Shown here piece by piece: positions 9,027-17,537 of a stretch of 64,000 nt of DNA. Within the stretch, counting starts at the first letter, position 1; every line of letters starts with the position of its first letter. The DNA lies in assembly GCF_017377795.1 (NCBI RefSeq), contig NZ_JAFRDR010000009.1, forward strand, positions 124,001 through 188,000, read 5' to 3'. Both the position numbers and the translations under genes were made by a program. The stretch comes from Williamsia soli (GTDB lineage Bacteria; Actinomycetota; Actinomycetes; Mycobacteriales; Mycobacteriaceae). Under the pieces are notes generated by a model. It was not told where the DNA came from. It saw nothing but the letters and a program-made list of their open reading frames with translations, and searched no databases.

Positions 9027-9105
9027 TCAGGTGCACCACTTGATACAACTACAGATACCGCGCATCGGGTGATGCGGGTGTTCGTCGGCCGCTTGGGGAG
9101 TGAAG

Positions 9106-10431
9106 ATGGCGGAGCCTTCAGAGGCGTCAGCTCGGGCCGGCGAATCGATGCGCGGAATCATGACGCTGTGTGGCTTGGCCATCGCTGCCGGCGTCGCCAT
9201 CGGCTTCATCGGCGGCGCCTTTCGATGGTGCCTTCGCGAAGCCGACGAATGGCGTGTCGAGATGCTTCGGTGGGCCCATGACCTGCCCGGACCCGGTTGG
9301 CTCATACCCATCGCCATCACCGCGACCGGAGCGGCGCTGGCCGCTCTGATAGTCCGGCAAATCCCACTCGCCGCCGGTAGCGGCATCCAGCACGTCGAGG
9401 CCGTCTCCCGGGGTGAGGCGGGTCCGCCGCCGCTACGGGTGTTGCCCGCGAAGTTCATCGGTGGTCTGCTCTCGATCGGCTCCGGAATGATCCTGGGTCG
9501 CGAGGGACCGACCGTCCACATGGGTGCCACCATCGGCGCCGAGGCCGGTCGCCGCGCTCGTCTCGATGACGACGACATGCGTTTGATGCAGACCTCCGTG
9601 GCCGGGGCCGGATTGGCCGTCGCCTTCAACGCACCCGTCGGTGGCGCACTCTTCGTCTTCGAAGAGGTGACCAAGTCCGTTCGGCTCCGGACCGTCATCC
9701 CGACGTTGCTCGCTGTTGCGGTGGGTGTCGGATGCTCGCGCATCATCATGGGCGATCGACCGGACTTCCTCGTCGGACCGGTCGACTCCCCCTCGATCGT
9801 GCTGCTGCCCGTCTTCGTCGTCTTCGGTCTGCTGACCGGTGTTCTGGGAATCTTCTACAACCGCGTGATCATGGGGCTGCTCGAACTGGTCGGCCGAGTG
9901 CGCCGTGTCCCGGCGTTCGTGAAAGCCGCGGCGATCGGCGCTGTCATCGGGGCGCTGTTGGCGGTCGATCCGCTGACTGCCGGCGGCGGCGACACCCTGG
10001 CGCAGAAGCTGATCGGCGGCGGGTCCGTTGCACTCCCGGTGATCGCCGGGTATCTCGCCGTGCGTCTGATCGCGGGCCCGCTCTCTTACGCCTCGGCGAC
10101 ACCCGGCGGACTGTTCGCGCCGCTGCTGGCGGTCGGCGCGCTCTGGGGCGTGTTGTTCGTCGGCATCGCGGATGTGTTTGTCCCGGGGGTTGATTCGACG
10201 CTGACGATCGGGATGGCTTTGGTCGGGATGGCGGCGTTCTTCGGTGCCGTCGTCCGGGCACCCATCACCGGGGTCGTCATCGTCATCGAGATGACCGCCA
10301 CGACGTCCGTCACGGTGCCGATGATCGCGGCGACCGCCGCCGCCGTCCTGGTCGCGCAGCTCGCGGGCGCACCGCCGATCTATGACAGCCTCCGAGAGCG
10401 GATGCTTGCCGCCCAGAAGCCAAAACCCTGA
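9106..10431 (+). CDS. ClC-family chloride channel / H+:Cl- antiporter
   Basis: 441-residue polytopic protein with the ClC signatures in order: AAGSGIQHVEA (GSGIP-type), GREGPTVHMG (gating Glu present) and GGLFAPLLAVGALWG (GxFxP-type). About ten membrane helices are visible. The preserved gating glutamate in GREGP favours antiporter or regulated transport. The ATG at 9106 is preferred over the GTG two codons earlier because GGGGAG at 9095-9100 has proper spacing. A small hairpin CGCATC-GGGT-GATGCG sits at 9061-9076 in the divergent intergenic region. No CBS domains follow. Confidence 0.87.
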   Translation: MAEPSEASARAGESMRGIMTLCGLAIAAGVAIGFIGGAFRWCLREADEWRVEMLRWAHDLPGPGWLIPIAITATGAALAALIVRQIPLAAGSGIQHVEAVSRGEAGPPPLRVLPAKFIGGLLSIGSGMILGREGPTVHMGATIGAEAGRRARLDDDDMRLMQTSVAGAGLAVAFNAPVGGALFVFEEVTKSVRLRTVIPTLLAVAVGVGCSRIIMGDRPDFLVGPVDSPSIVLLPVFVVFGLLTGVLGIFYNRVIMGLLELVGRVRRVPAFVKAAAIGAVIGALLAVDPLTAGGGDTLAQKLIGGGSVALPVIAGYLAVRLIAGPLSYASATPGGLFAPLLAVGALWGVLFVGIADVFVPGVDSTLTIGMALVGMAAFFGAVVRAPITGVVIVIEMTATTSVTVPMIAATAAAVLVAQLAGAPPIYDSLRERMLAAQKPKP

Positions 10432-10442
10432 CCCCACAGCGC

Positions 10443-10520
10443 AATCTGCTCCACTTCTAGCAATCCGCTCCACTTCCAGGGCCCTGAAACCGGAGCAGGT
10501 TGCTAGAAGTGGAGCAGATT
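10443..10520. repeat. Long nested inverted repeat between convergent genes
   Basis: A 21-bp perfect inverted repeat (10443-10463 with 10500-10520) encloses further partial pairing and a concentric palindrome CAGGGCCCTG at 10477-10486, giving a near-continuous 78-nt hairpin. The left arm also contains two tandem near-copies of AATCTGCTCCACTTCTAG. It lies 12 nt after the ClC stop and 7 nt from the stop of the convergent DUF3253 gene, so it probably terminates both transcripts. Confidence 0.7.
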
Positions 10521-10526
10521 CCGCGG

Positions 10527-10796
10527 TCAGCGTGGCCAGCGAATCCGGATCGGTCCTCGCACGGTCCCCAGGTCGACGACTTCACCCTTCTGGGTGATCT
10601 CGACTTCACCGGCATCGACCATCGCACCAGCCGCCTCGCGCACCGGATCCATCAATGGCCGCCAGTCGTCGGGACTCATCGCGCGGGCGACGTCGGACGG
10701 GCAGATACTCGAGTCCGCCGACCGTGCGTTGAGCAGCTCGCGGATCTTGTCCGTCAGAGCGGCACTGCTCGGTTTCTTCTCGCTTTCGGAAGCCAT
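10527..10796 (-). CDS. DUF3253 small winged-helix-like protein
   Basis: 89 residues starting MASESEKKPSS. ELLNARSADSSICPSDVARAMSPDDWRPLMDPVREAAGAMVDAGEVEITQKG is the DUF3253 pattern, which looks like a compact helix-turn-helix fold followed by a short beta hairpin (EVEITQKGEVVDLGTVRGPIRI). The biological role of the family is not established. The internal ATG at 10796 is chosen because the upstream 12 residues are atypical. Confidence 0.75.
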   Translation of the reverse strand: MASESEKKPSSAALTDKIRELLNARSADSSICPSDVARAMSPDDWRPLMDPVREAAGAMVDAGEVEITQKGEVVDLGTVRGPIRIRWPR

Positions 10797-10930
10797 GCCG
10801 CCAGTGTCCCCGACTCTCACCACCAAAGCCACGTCCGATCCCGGTGCACTGCAGCCTGTTGCTCTCGACGGAACCGGACCGGACAGCGCTGCGTCTCATA
10901 GAGGAGAAATCAACACGGGGGAGTTGAACA

Positions 10931-11221
10931 ATGGATGTAGATCCTGTCGCGCTCAAAACGTTCGCAGACCGAGTCGATCTGGCCGGTACCGCAATCACCG
11001 ACGCCAACCTTGGCGCGGTGGCGGCATGCGGGTGCGACAGTATCGCCGGGTCGACCTCTCAGTGGGCAGCGAAGTTGGTCGGCGCACACCTGGGAGTCCT
11101 GGTCCATGGTCACGCCACATCCGTGGACATGATGGGTCTTGCCGTTCGCGGTGCCGGAGACTCGTTCGTGGTGACCGATGACGACCTCGCGGAGGACTTC
11201 GCTGCGCTCTGGAAGGCGTGA
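10931..11221 (+). CDS. EspC-like (DUF2580) type VII secretion-associated protein
   Basis: 96 residues beginning MDVDPVALKTFADRVDLAG, predicted to form a helical hairpin. The start, the overall length and the terminal VTDDDLAEDFAALW (compare the Y/FxxxD export-type ending) fit the EspC/DUF2580 group rather than classical WXG100 (no WxG). It is the first gene of a three-gene unit whose reading frames overlap, so it is probably a secretion partner or chaperone of the 455-residue protein downstream. GGAGAAA-type and GGGGGAG sequences upstream provide a ribosome-binding site. Confidence 0.65.
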   Translation: MDVDPVALKTFADRVDLAGTAITDANLGAVAACGCDSIAGSTSQWAAKLVGAHLGVLVHGHATSVDMMGLAVRGAGDSFVVTDDDLAEDFAALWKA

Positions 11222-11223
11222 TC

Positions 11224-12591
11224 ATGCTTCCAACACGGAATCGTCTGAGCGGCTGGGACATCGCCACCCTGCCCGGGACCGGCCATGCGATCACAACAGC
11301 GGGACAGATCGTCGAAGACGCGGTCGCCGCCGTCTCCACGGCCTGCGCCATGCTGCCGGAGATGCAGGCCTGGAGCGGAACCTCGCACGACGCGGCCGAA
11401 GAAATGTTCAGGCGTGCAGCACGAATGGGAGCCACGATCTCCGATTACTCGGACGGGATCGGCACCACGCTGAACACTCAGTCCTATCCGTTCGGTCACG
11501 CGAAGGATGCGCTCCTCGCCGGTGTGGGCGACATCGAACGCGGCGACCTGTGGGTCACCGATCAATGGGTGGTTCTCATCCGGCCGATCCCGATGACCGC
11601 CGAGAAGGCAAAGGCTCTGCGCACGCAGCAGGAACACAATCAGAGTGCCGTCAATCAACTGTTGACGAGCGTTGATACCGCCGACGACGCATTGGCCAAC
11701 GCGCTCGTGGTGACCGCCCGCGCTTACGGCTTCGTCATGCCCGAGATCAAGGTCGCCGGCGTACCCGTCCCGGGGATGCCTGGGATCACGGCCCCAGCCG
11801 ACGAGGTGCCGAGCCCGGCGACCGCTCAGGGACTACTGCAACAGCAGCAGATCCGCAACGAGGACGCCGCGGTGACGGTTCGCGAGACAACCGAACTCGC
11901 CCTGGACAGCAACGGGAACAAGACCAGCACCATCACCATGCAGGACGGCAGCAAGCACGTCACCACGGTGTGGAACTCGCAGGGCTACAAGGGACAGTCG
12001 GGACCTACCTTCCGATTGGACGAGGTGTCGGTGACGCACTTCGACCCGTCCGGCCGCCAGGTGTCGGACACGAGGTCGTGGGAGGAGTTCGACGGCGACC
12101 GCCACACCGAGGTGTCCTGGGCGGACGGCACGACGGCGTCCTTCCACCAGTACGCCGATGGTTTCCGCAGCGGTTCCGTGACAACAAGAGACGGCCGTTC
12201 CGCCCAGATCGACAAAGATTCGACGTTCTTCACGCATCCGATCCCCACTCTCGTCGGCGGAGCGATGACCGGCATCGACACGCACGTCACACAGAAGGGG
12301 GCCCTGCCGGGGCTCACAGAAGATTTGAGCAAAAAGGTGGGTGTCGGCGCCAAGTTCGCCGGGCCGGCGATCGGTATCGGGACGACGCTGTACGACACGT
12401 TCTCAGCCGCGAACGCCCAGGATGCCTGCGTCGCAGGGATATCCGGAACCATGTCGACGGGCGGAAGTATCGGTTTGGGCGCGATAGGCGCGAGATTCGG
12501 CGGGCCGCTTCTTGCAGCAGGCGGTTCTGTCGGTGGCAGCTGGGTCTTCGGCGCCATCGGCGCTGCGGTCGGAGAGAACCTATGCCGCTAG
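11224..12591 (+). CDS. Putative T7SS effector-like protein with glycine-rich C-terminus
   Basis: 455 residues. Residues 1-150 are helical with an LPEMQAWSGTSHDAAEEMFRRA segment (W-S-G like the WXG turn). The middle has an acidic beta-rich region with repeated TxRDG/TMQDG units (TITMQDGSKHVTTVW, TSWADG-like, SVTTRDGRSAQID) resembling repeats in secreted toxins. The last about 100 residues are Gly/Ala-rich and hydrophobic (GSIGLGAIGARFGG, VGGSWVFGAIGAAVG), like membrane-inserting or glycine-zipper segments. It starts 2 nt after the EspC-like stop and overlaps the downstream membrane protein gene by 10 nt. No catalytic motif is recognised; an exported membrane-active effector is an inference. 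Confidence 0.55.
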   Translation: MLPTRNRLSGWDIATLPGTGHAITTAGQIVEDAVAAVSTACAMLPEMQAWSGTSHDAAEEMFRRAARMGATISDYSDGIGTTLNTQSYPFGHAKDALLAGVGDIERGDLWVTDQWVVLIRPIPMTAEKAKALRTQQEHNQSAVNQLLTSVDTADDALANALVVTARAYGFVMPEIKVAGVPVPGMPGITAPADEVPSPATAQGLLQQQQIRNEDAAVTVRETTELALDSNGNKTSTITMQDGSKHVTTVWNSQGYKGQSGPTFRLDEVSVTHFDPSGRQVSDTRSWEEFDGDRHTEVSWADGTTASFHQYADGFRSGSVTTRDGRSAQIDKDSTFFTHPIPTLVGGAMTGIDTHVTQKGALPGLTEDLSKKVGVGAKFAGPAIGIGTTLYDTFSAANAQDACVAGISGTMSTGGSIGLGAIGARFGGPLLAAGGSVGGSWVFGAIGAAVGENLCR

Positions 12592-13406
12592 AACCACCAC
12601 TTCCCCGCGGCTGGGAATCCAAGAGCAGCCCGATTGAACCCCTCGGCCTGGTGACGTTCATTGCGATGGCGGGCTTTTGGGGTTACCACTGCATCCGGGC
12701 GACCATCGACCTCGATCCATGGAGAGTGTCGTTCTACTTTTCGGCCGCCACGATCGGCGCCCTGGGCTTTGCCTCGATAGTCGTAGAGATGCGCGCCCGC
12801 GTCAATGCACCCTGCCGGAAACGGATTAGGCAGGCCAAGGGCTCAACAACAGTCTTCCTGTCTCGCTACCACGATACGAACATGATGACCCTTCACATCG
12901 TCCTGGCAGTGTGCACCACCGTATTCGTGAGTGGTGTTGTCACCGAACGACTGGACGTTCCCCTCACACCCGACCAGCGTGTCGGTTTTCCGATCGTGCT
13001 GGCCGTCTGCGCGGTGGGGTGCACCTACACACTCGCCGTGTGCTTCGTCAATGGTCGTCGGTATGGGGCGCTGCACCTCACCCCGACGACGGTCACGTAC
13101 ACCATGGGGTCTCGCCGGGTCACTTTCGGCTGGAGCGACGTCGCCTCGTTAAAAGCGCAGGCACCGTCGTACATGAACAACCAGTGGATTCACCTCACAG
13201 TGGTCACCTTCAACAATCGGAGAGGGTTCACAAAGCTCGACCTCCGACGATTTTCGATCGGCGACGACGCCACCTTCTGGCTACTGCACCATTACGCTGC
13301 TCATCCCGAGAGGAGAGACGAACTCGCCGACGACCGTGCTATCACCCGGATCGCGGAAGGCAAGCTGTTCAACTGGCCCGAATCTCAGACCGGTGGACGT
13401 TCCTGA
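12582..13406 (+). CDS. Four-TM protein with PH-like domain; possible immunity/partner
   Basis: 274 residues starting MPLEPPLPRGWESK at the ATG inside the end of the preceding gene. Four membrane segments are visible (LVTFIAMAGFWGYHCI, VSFYFSAATIGALGFASIV, MTLHIVLAVCTTVFVSGVV, FPIVLAVCAVGCTYTLAVCF), followed by a bacterial PH-like stretch RYGALHLTPTTVTYTMGSRRVTFGWSDVASLK. The tight coupling to a putative membrane-active effector makes an immunity role conceivable. No homologous family could be named with certainty. Confidence 0.6.
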   Translation: MPLEPPLPRGWESKSSPIEPLGLVTFIAMAGFWGYHCIRATIDLDPWRVSFYFSAATIGALGFASIVVEMRARVNAPCRKRIRQAKGSTTVFLSRYHDTNMMTLHIVLAVCTTVFVSGVVTERLDVPLTPDQRVGFPIVLAVCAVGCTYTLAVCFVNGRRYGALHLTPTTVTYTMGSRRVTFGWSDVASLKAQAPSYMNNQWIHLTVVTFNNRRGFTKLDLRRFSIGDDATFWLLHHYAAHPERRDELADDRAITRIAEGKLFNWPESQTGGRS

Positions 13407-13469
13407 CACAGCGGGTTCCGTACCGTTGGTGGTCGTACGGGAATGTCCCTGCAGCGACCGAGGAGTTCC

Positions 13470-14048
13470 ATGACGGAGCGGCCAGGAGTGCGTACGTCGG
13501 CTCTGCGTTCTGCCGCCGCAGCTCCCGTTGTGCTGGTGGCGACCACAATCGTCGCTGGGATCCTGGCCCCTGACAGCTACGACGCCGTGCGGCAGACGAT
13601 CAGCGACCTTGCGACGATCGACTCCGGCGGCTGGTTGATGACGCTGGGTATCGGGTCGAGCGGTGCGTTGACAGTCGTGACAGGCCTCGGGCTGTCCGGT
13701 GTGCGCTCCGTAGCGCAAGTGACCCTGGTGATCGCCGGGACGTGCGGTGTCCTGGTTGCCCTCATACCTGTGGATGTGAACGAGGGTGCCCATCTCATCG
13801 TGGCCGGCGGCAACCTGGGGTTGTATGCCGTGTGGCCGTTGACCGCGCTGTCGAGGTCATCGTCCGCACCGCGTTCACTGCGTCCGGTGCCCTCGGTCAC
13901 TGCGGCAGGCGTGTTGCTCGTCTTGTTCGGCTGGGTGCTCTACGAGACCCAGGGAGGCGACCTGTTGGGCATTTCCGAACGAATCTGTGTGACAGCGAAT
14001 CTGATCTGGCCGCTGGTCGTGGCTTGCAGTCTTCGGAAGGACGTCTAG
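13470..14048 (+). CDS. DUF998 membrane protein
   Basis: 192 residues with six hydrophobic segments. The pattern YDAVRQTISDLATIDSGGWLMTLG after the first helix is the DUF998 signature, and later helices carry GVLVALIPVDVNEGAHL. The ATG at 13470 is favoured by GAGGAG at 13460-13465; an in-frame ATG at 13443 lacks one. Family function is unknown. Confidence 0.8.
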   Translation: MTERPGVRTSALRSAAAAPVVLVATTIVAGILAPDSYDAVRQTISDLATIDSGGWLMTLGIGSSGALTVVTGLGLSGVRSVAQVTLVIAGTCGVLVALIPVDVNEGAHLIVAGGNLGLYAVWPLTALSRSSSAPRSLRPVPSVTAAGVLLVLFGWVLYETQGGDLLGISERICVTANLIWPLVVACSLRKDV

Positions 14049-14164
14049 AGTTTTTCCCGCGCCTCGACCATCACTGGTCGCGACCACCTTGGCCATACGG
14101 TTGCTCCCCCGGAGCCGGTTCGCCGGTTTCTCCTGGGGACAACTTGGCGACCCGAGCGCTGCGG

Positions 14165-14188
14165 GGCGCAGATTGCAGATTCTGCGCC
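14165..14188. terminator. Stem-loop between DUF998 gene and SDR
   Basis: GGCGCAGA (14165-14172) pairs with TCTGCGCC (14181-14188) around an 8-nt loop; the region also has a direct repeat GCAGATT GCAGATT. It lies 117 nt after the DUF998 stop and 66 nt before the SDR start, so it could be a terminator or an operator of the SDR operon. Confidence 0.35.
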
Positions 14189-14254
14189 ACCTGCCCTCGG
14201 AGTCTTGTTACGTTGACGAGAGCCGGGCTGATCAGTGCGTGGAGAGGACCGACC

Positions 14255-15088
14255 GTGGCACGTGAGCTGGACGGACGGGTCGCCATCGTCACCGGCGGCG
14301 CCCGCGGGCAGGGACGCGCGCATGCTCGCGCCCTGGCCGCAGCGGGTGCGCACGTCGTGGTCGCCGACATCGCAGATCAGATCCGAACCGTCCCTTACGA
14401 CATGCCGACCGAGGAAGACCTCGACGCCACCGTCGACTTGATCCGCAGCGAGGGCGGCGTCGCCACCGCGACCGTGGTCGACGTCCGCGACAGCGAGGCC
14501 GTCGACGACCTCGTACAACGCACGGTCGTCGACCTCGGCGGCGTCGAGATCCTGATCGCGAATGCAGGCATCTGCGGGTTCTCCACGGTCGCCGAGATCA
14601 GCGACGAGGTCTGGCGCGACATGATCGACACCAACCTCACGGGCACCTTCAACTGCATCCGCTCCGTGCTGCCGACGATGTCCTCGGCGGGCTTCGGCCG
14701 GATCATCGCCATCTCATCCGGCGCTGGGCGGAGCGGCATGGCGAACCTCGGACACTACGGCGCGAGCAAATGGGGCATCATCGGCCTCATCAAGACTGTC
14801 GCCATCGAGAACGGTCCGTTCGGGATCACGGCCAACGTCGTCTGTCCCACGACTGTCAACACCCCGATGGTGATGAATCCCAATACGTTCGGCGTCTTCT
14901 GTCCCGATATCGACTCCCCCACGATCGACGACGCCACGCCTCGATTCGCCGCGTTGAGTCCACTCGGGATTCCGTGGCTCGAACCCGAAGACGTCACCCG
15001 CGCCGTGATGTATCTGGTAAACGACCCCGGCTACACCAGCGGCACCGTGCTCGAAGTCAATCTCGCCACGTCCGCGAGCCGTCTGTAG
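14255..15088 (+). CDS. Mycofactocin-type SDR oxidoreductase (carveol dehydrogenase-like)
   Basis: 277-residue short-chain dehydrogenase: cofactor motif VTGGARGQGRAHA, NAG motif (IANAGICG), catalytic Ser region ISSGAGRSG and YGASK. After the first beta strands it has the insertion VVADIADQIRTVPYDMPTEE that marks SDRs with tightly held NAD coupled to mycofactocin, such as actinobacterial carveol dehydrogenase. It would oxidise a secondary or terpenoid-type alcohol and pass electrons to mycofactocin. The start is GTG at 14255 with GGAGAGG 7 nt upstream. The amidohydrolase gene follows after 15 nt, suggesting a two-step catabolic operon. No mycofactocin biosynthesis genes are in the window. Confidence 0.85.
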   Translation: MARELDGRVAIVTGGARGQGRAHARALAAAGAHVVVADIADQIRTVPYDMPTEEDLDATVDLIRSEGGVATATVVDVRDSEAVDDLVQRTVVDLGGVEILIANAGICGFSTVAEISDEVWRDMIDTNLTGTFNCIRSVLPTMSSAGFGRIIAISSGAGRSGMANLGHYGASKWGIIGLIKTVAIENGPFGITANVVCPTTVNTPMVMNPNTFGVFCPDIDSPTIDDATPRFAALSPLGIPWLEPEDVTRAVMYLVNDPGYTSGTVLEVNLATSASRL

Positions 15089-15103
15089 TCGAGGAGGCAC
15101 CCT

Positions 15104-15955
15104 ATGCCCACACACATCGTCGACGCACACGTCCACCTGTGGGAAGTCTCCAGACGTGACTGGTACCCGGGCTTGGAGGACTTCGCCACCAGCGTCGACA
15201 CAGACCTGTACCGGGACTTCCTCATCGGCGACTACCGCACGGCAGCAGGTGATTTCGGGGTCACCAAGTTCGTTCATGTCTCCGCGGTCACCACACCCGG
15301 AAGCTACCTCGACGAGACCGAATGGATCGACGCCTACGCCGGTGAGAACGACCTCGACCTGGTCCTCATCGGATCCGTGGACCCCACCCTGGACGCAGGC
15401 AAGCTCATGACCGATCTCGAACGCCAGGCGGCCTCATCGCGGTTTCGCGGTGTCCGGGTCCTGTATGGCCTCGAACCCGGCTCGGAGGCCGCCAAGACCG
15501 TGCTCTCGTGGCTGCAGGCACACAACTTCATCTTCGAGGTGTCCTCGCACCCCGACACGGCCGCCGACTGGGTCGAGATCCTGCGACGTTATCCCGAGCT
15601 CGACGTGGTCATCGAACACACCGGGTGGCCCGCCGGAACAGACCCGTTCTCGCGGTCGGCATGGGAACTTGCAATCAGCTCCTACGCCGCCGAGACGAAT
15701 GCGCTGTGCAAGATCTCCGGGCTCGGCATGACAACCCGCGACCTATCCGAGGCGGCGCTGCGCCCCTGGATCGAGAAGGCCATCGACGTGTTCGGCTGGG
15801 ACCGCGTCGCTTTTGGGAGCAACATTCCCATCGAACACATGGCAGGTGACTACGCGCAGCTGCGAGAATCGCTCGGATCGATCATCGGTACCGCCGCGGA
15901 GCACGAACAGGAGCGGTTCTACGCAGCGAACGCCGAGCGGGTCTACACGTTCTGA
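15104..15955 (+). CDS. Amidohydrolase-2 family metal-dependent hydrolase
   Basis: 283 residues. The N-terminal IVDAHVHLWEV provides the HxH metal-binding pair, IEHTGWP a further His, and near the C-terminus GWDRVAFGSNIPIEHM occupies the position where most members have GSDxP. The Asn instead of Asp is a known subtype in the family (SNFPxD-like proteins), so activity is plausible but metal use may differ. Related enzymes hydrolyse lactones or decarboxylate. It is co-transcribed with the mycofactocin-type SDR 15 nt upstream (GAGGAGG ribosome site), so it may open the lactone or cleave the product formed by that enzyme. Confidence 0.8.
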   Translation: MPTHIVDAHVHLWEVSRRDWYPGLEDFATSVDTDLYRDFLIGDYRTAAGDFGVTKFVHVSAVTTPGSYLDETEWIDAYAGENDLDLVLIGSVDPTLDAGKLMTDLERQAASSRFRGVRVLYGLEPGSEAAKTVLSWLQAHNFIFEVSSHPDTAADWVEILRRYPELDVVIEHTGWPAGTDPFSRSAWELAISSYAAETNALCKISGLGMTTRDLSEAALRPWIEKAIDVFGWDRVAFGSNIPIEHMAGDYAQLRESLGSIIGTAAEHEQERFYAANAERVYTF

Positions 15956-15962
15956 GCCGATA

Positions 15963-15974
15963 CCCCCCCCCCCC
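15963..15974. repeat. Poly-C tract (12 bases)
   Basis: Twelve consecutive cytosines lie 8 nt after the amidohydrolase stop codon, between genes. Such tracts slip during replication, but here no coding frame depends on the length. Confidence 0.9.
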
Positions 15975-16066
15975 GATCGCCGGCTCCCGGGTCCTGTCAG
16001 ACCTCTGTTCTAGCGTCTGACCCAGTGCGACACCACGTCGCCTGCTCAGGCATCCGGGGGGACATT

Positions 16067-17368
16067 TTGAGCCGCAACAGCCGACGCCGCCGCGCGTCAC
16101 GTCAACGCAACCAGCTTCACAACCACGCCGCGTACACCCGCGAAGACCCACGACAGTCCAACTATGACCTGATCCGGACCGGCATCGCATGCCTATCCGG
16201 CCGAGGCGCAGACTCGCTTGTCCTGAGTAGGGTGATCACCCATCTTATTCGTCGCGAAAATGCCAGTGCAGCAGTGATTTCCGGTGACATCGGCCTATTC
16301 CTCGACCACTCGATCGACCAGGTGTTCAGCCGCGGCTGGCAACCCGCAGAACTGGTCCATGTCCTGCGCCGCGAACTGGGGGCGTCGCCCACCAGGCTCG
16401 CCATCGACCTGGTTCACGTGCACGCCCACCGGACGTCCGCCCGAACCACCGCTCCGAGCGCATGGGTCGGTCAGCTGGACGAGTTGGGATGCACCCCGTC
16501 GGCGACAGGAGCAGACGCGTTCACGCACTGGCGCCTGACCGAAGACCACTCCGCATCCGAAGGTTGGGCGGCCGTCTTGACGATGACCGGTTTCATCAAC
16601 CGCCTGGGTCCGCTGACACCGTTGATGCCCGTCCCCACGGAATGGGGTTCGACGGTTACAGCACCATCGAAAAAGCCAGACTCCAAGGTGCTCAACACGA
16701 TCCGTGGTCTCCTCGCGAAAGCCGAGTCCACCTCGTACGCTGCAGAGGCGGAGGCATTGTCAGCCAAGGCACAGGACCTGATGACCCGCTACGCCATCGA
16801 CAACGCAGTACTCGATGCACGCGAGCAGATCTCGCTGAGCGATCAGGTGAGCTCGCGGCGCCTGTTGATCGAGAACCCCTACCCCGAGGCGAAATCGTCC
16901 CTTCTCCAGGCCGTTTCACGGGCGAATGGCGTCCGGTCGATCTGGTTGAAGGATTATGGCCTGATCACGATCGTCGGTATGCCCGTCGACCTCGACCTCT
17001 GCGACCTGCTGTTCACATCACTGCTGGTGCAAAGTGCCCGCGCGATGACGGAGGCCGGCGCAGATGCCGACAGTCGGATACCGAGCTTCCGCCGTTCCTT
17101 CCTGCTCGCCTATGCCGCCCGAATCGGCGAACGCCTGGTGCAGGCACGCGAACGCGCCGCTCGAGCGGCTTCGGGCGACTACGGCACTGCATTGGTCCCG
17201 ATCATGGCAGAGCGCACCGAGGCCGTCGGTACCGTGTTCGACGAGCTGTTCCCGGCCACCACCCCGGTGAAGCACTCGATCACGAACACGCGAGGGTGGG
17301 TGGCTGGACGGGTGGCCGCCGAGACTGCCGACCTGACCGGTGGCCGCGAGAAGATCGATCGCCGGTAG
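16067..17368 (+). CDS. DUF2786 domain protein
   Basis: 433 residues from a TTG start at 16067, chosen because GGGGGGA precedes it by about five bases; a GTG at 16025 is an alternative. The N-terminus is very basic (SRNSRRRRASRQRN). The DUF2786 core is SKVLNTIRGLLAKAESTSYAAEAEALSAKAQDLMTRYAID, near residue 220. The C-terminal half continues the pattern found in related actinobacterial proteins. Function is unknown; a nucleic-acid association is suggested only by the basic N-terminus. Confidence 0.72.
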   Translation: MSRNSRRRRASRQRNQLHNHAAYTREDPRQSNYDLIRTGIACLSGRGADSLVLSRVITHLIRRENASAAVISGDIGLFLDHSIDQVFSRGWQPAELVHVLRRELGASPTRLAIDLVHVHAHRTSARTTAPSAWVGQLDELGCTPSATGADAFTHWRLTEDHSASEGWAAVLTMTGFINRLGPLTPLMPVPTEWGSTVTAPSKKPDSKVLNTIRGLLAKAESTSYAAEAEALSAKAQDLMTRYAIDNAVLDAREQISLSDQVSSRRLLIENPYPEAKSSLLQAVSRANGVRSIWLKDYGLITIVGMPVDLDLCDLLFTSLLVQSARAMTEAGADADSRIPSFRRSFLLAYAARIGERLVQARERAARAASGDYGTALVPIMAERTEAVGTVFDELFPATTPVKHSITNTRGWVAGRVAAETADLTGGREKIDRR

Positions 17369-17375
17369 TAGCCAG

Positions 17376-17528
17376 ATGATCGAGTACAGGTTCCAGATCT
17401 GGAGCAGGGACGACATCTACGGTTCAGCGACGATCGAAGAGAACGGCGCCGTGGTCATCGCCGGGGACGATTTCGGTCGGTATCCAGCCACCGAGCGCAG
17501 CCACTGGCCCCAGGGGTCCACGAGCTGA
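17376..17528 (+). CDS. Possible 50-residue protein
   Basis: The frame MIEYRFQIWSRDDIYG..., 50 codons, sits in the gap between the DUF2786 and glycosyltransferase genes and has ordinary coding composition with mixed aromatic and acidic residues. No clear ribosome-binding site precedes it and no family is recognised. It may be a real small protein or chance. Confidence 0.25.
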   Translation: MIEYRFQIWSRDDIYGSATIEENGAVVIAGDDFGRYPATERSHWPQGSTS

Positions 17529-17537
17529 TGGTCCGAC

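Noticed and set aside
9027-9105. Possible fluoride riboswitch before the ClC gene
   Set aside because: Only a small CGCATC-GGGT-GATGCG hairpin is present; the conserved pseudoknot bases of the crcB motif were not found, and the gap is short.
9433-10473. 346-codon minus-strand frame opposite the ClC gene
   Set aside because: Low-complexity Asp/Arg/Gln/His composition and no motifs; the ClC signatures lie on the other strand.
15963-15974. Poly-C tract as a phase-variation switch
   Set aside because: It follows a stop codon and lies well before the next ribosome-binding site, so no frame is switched by a length change.
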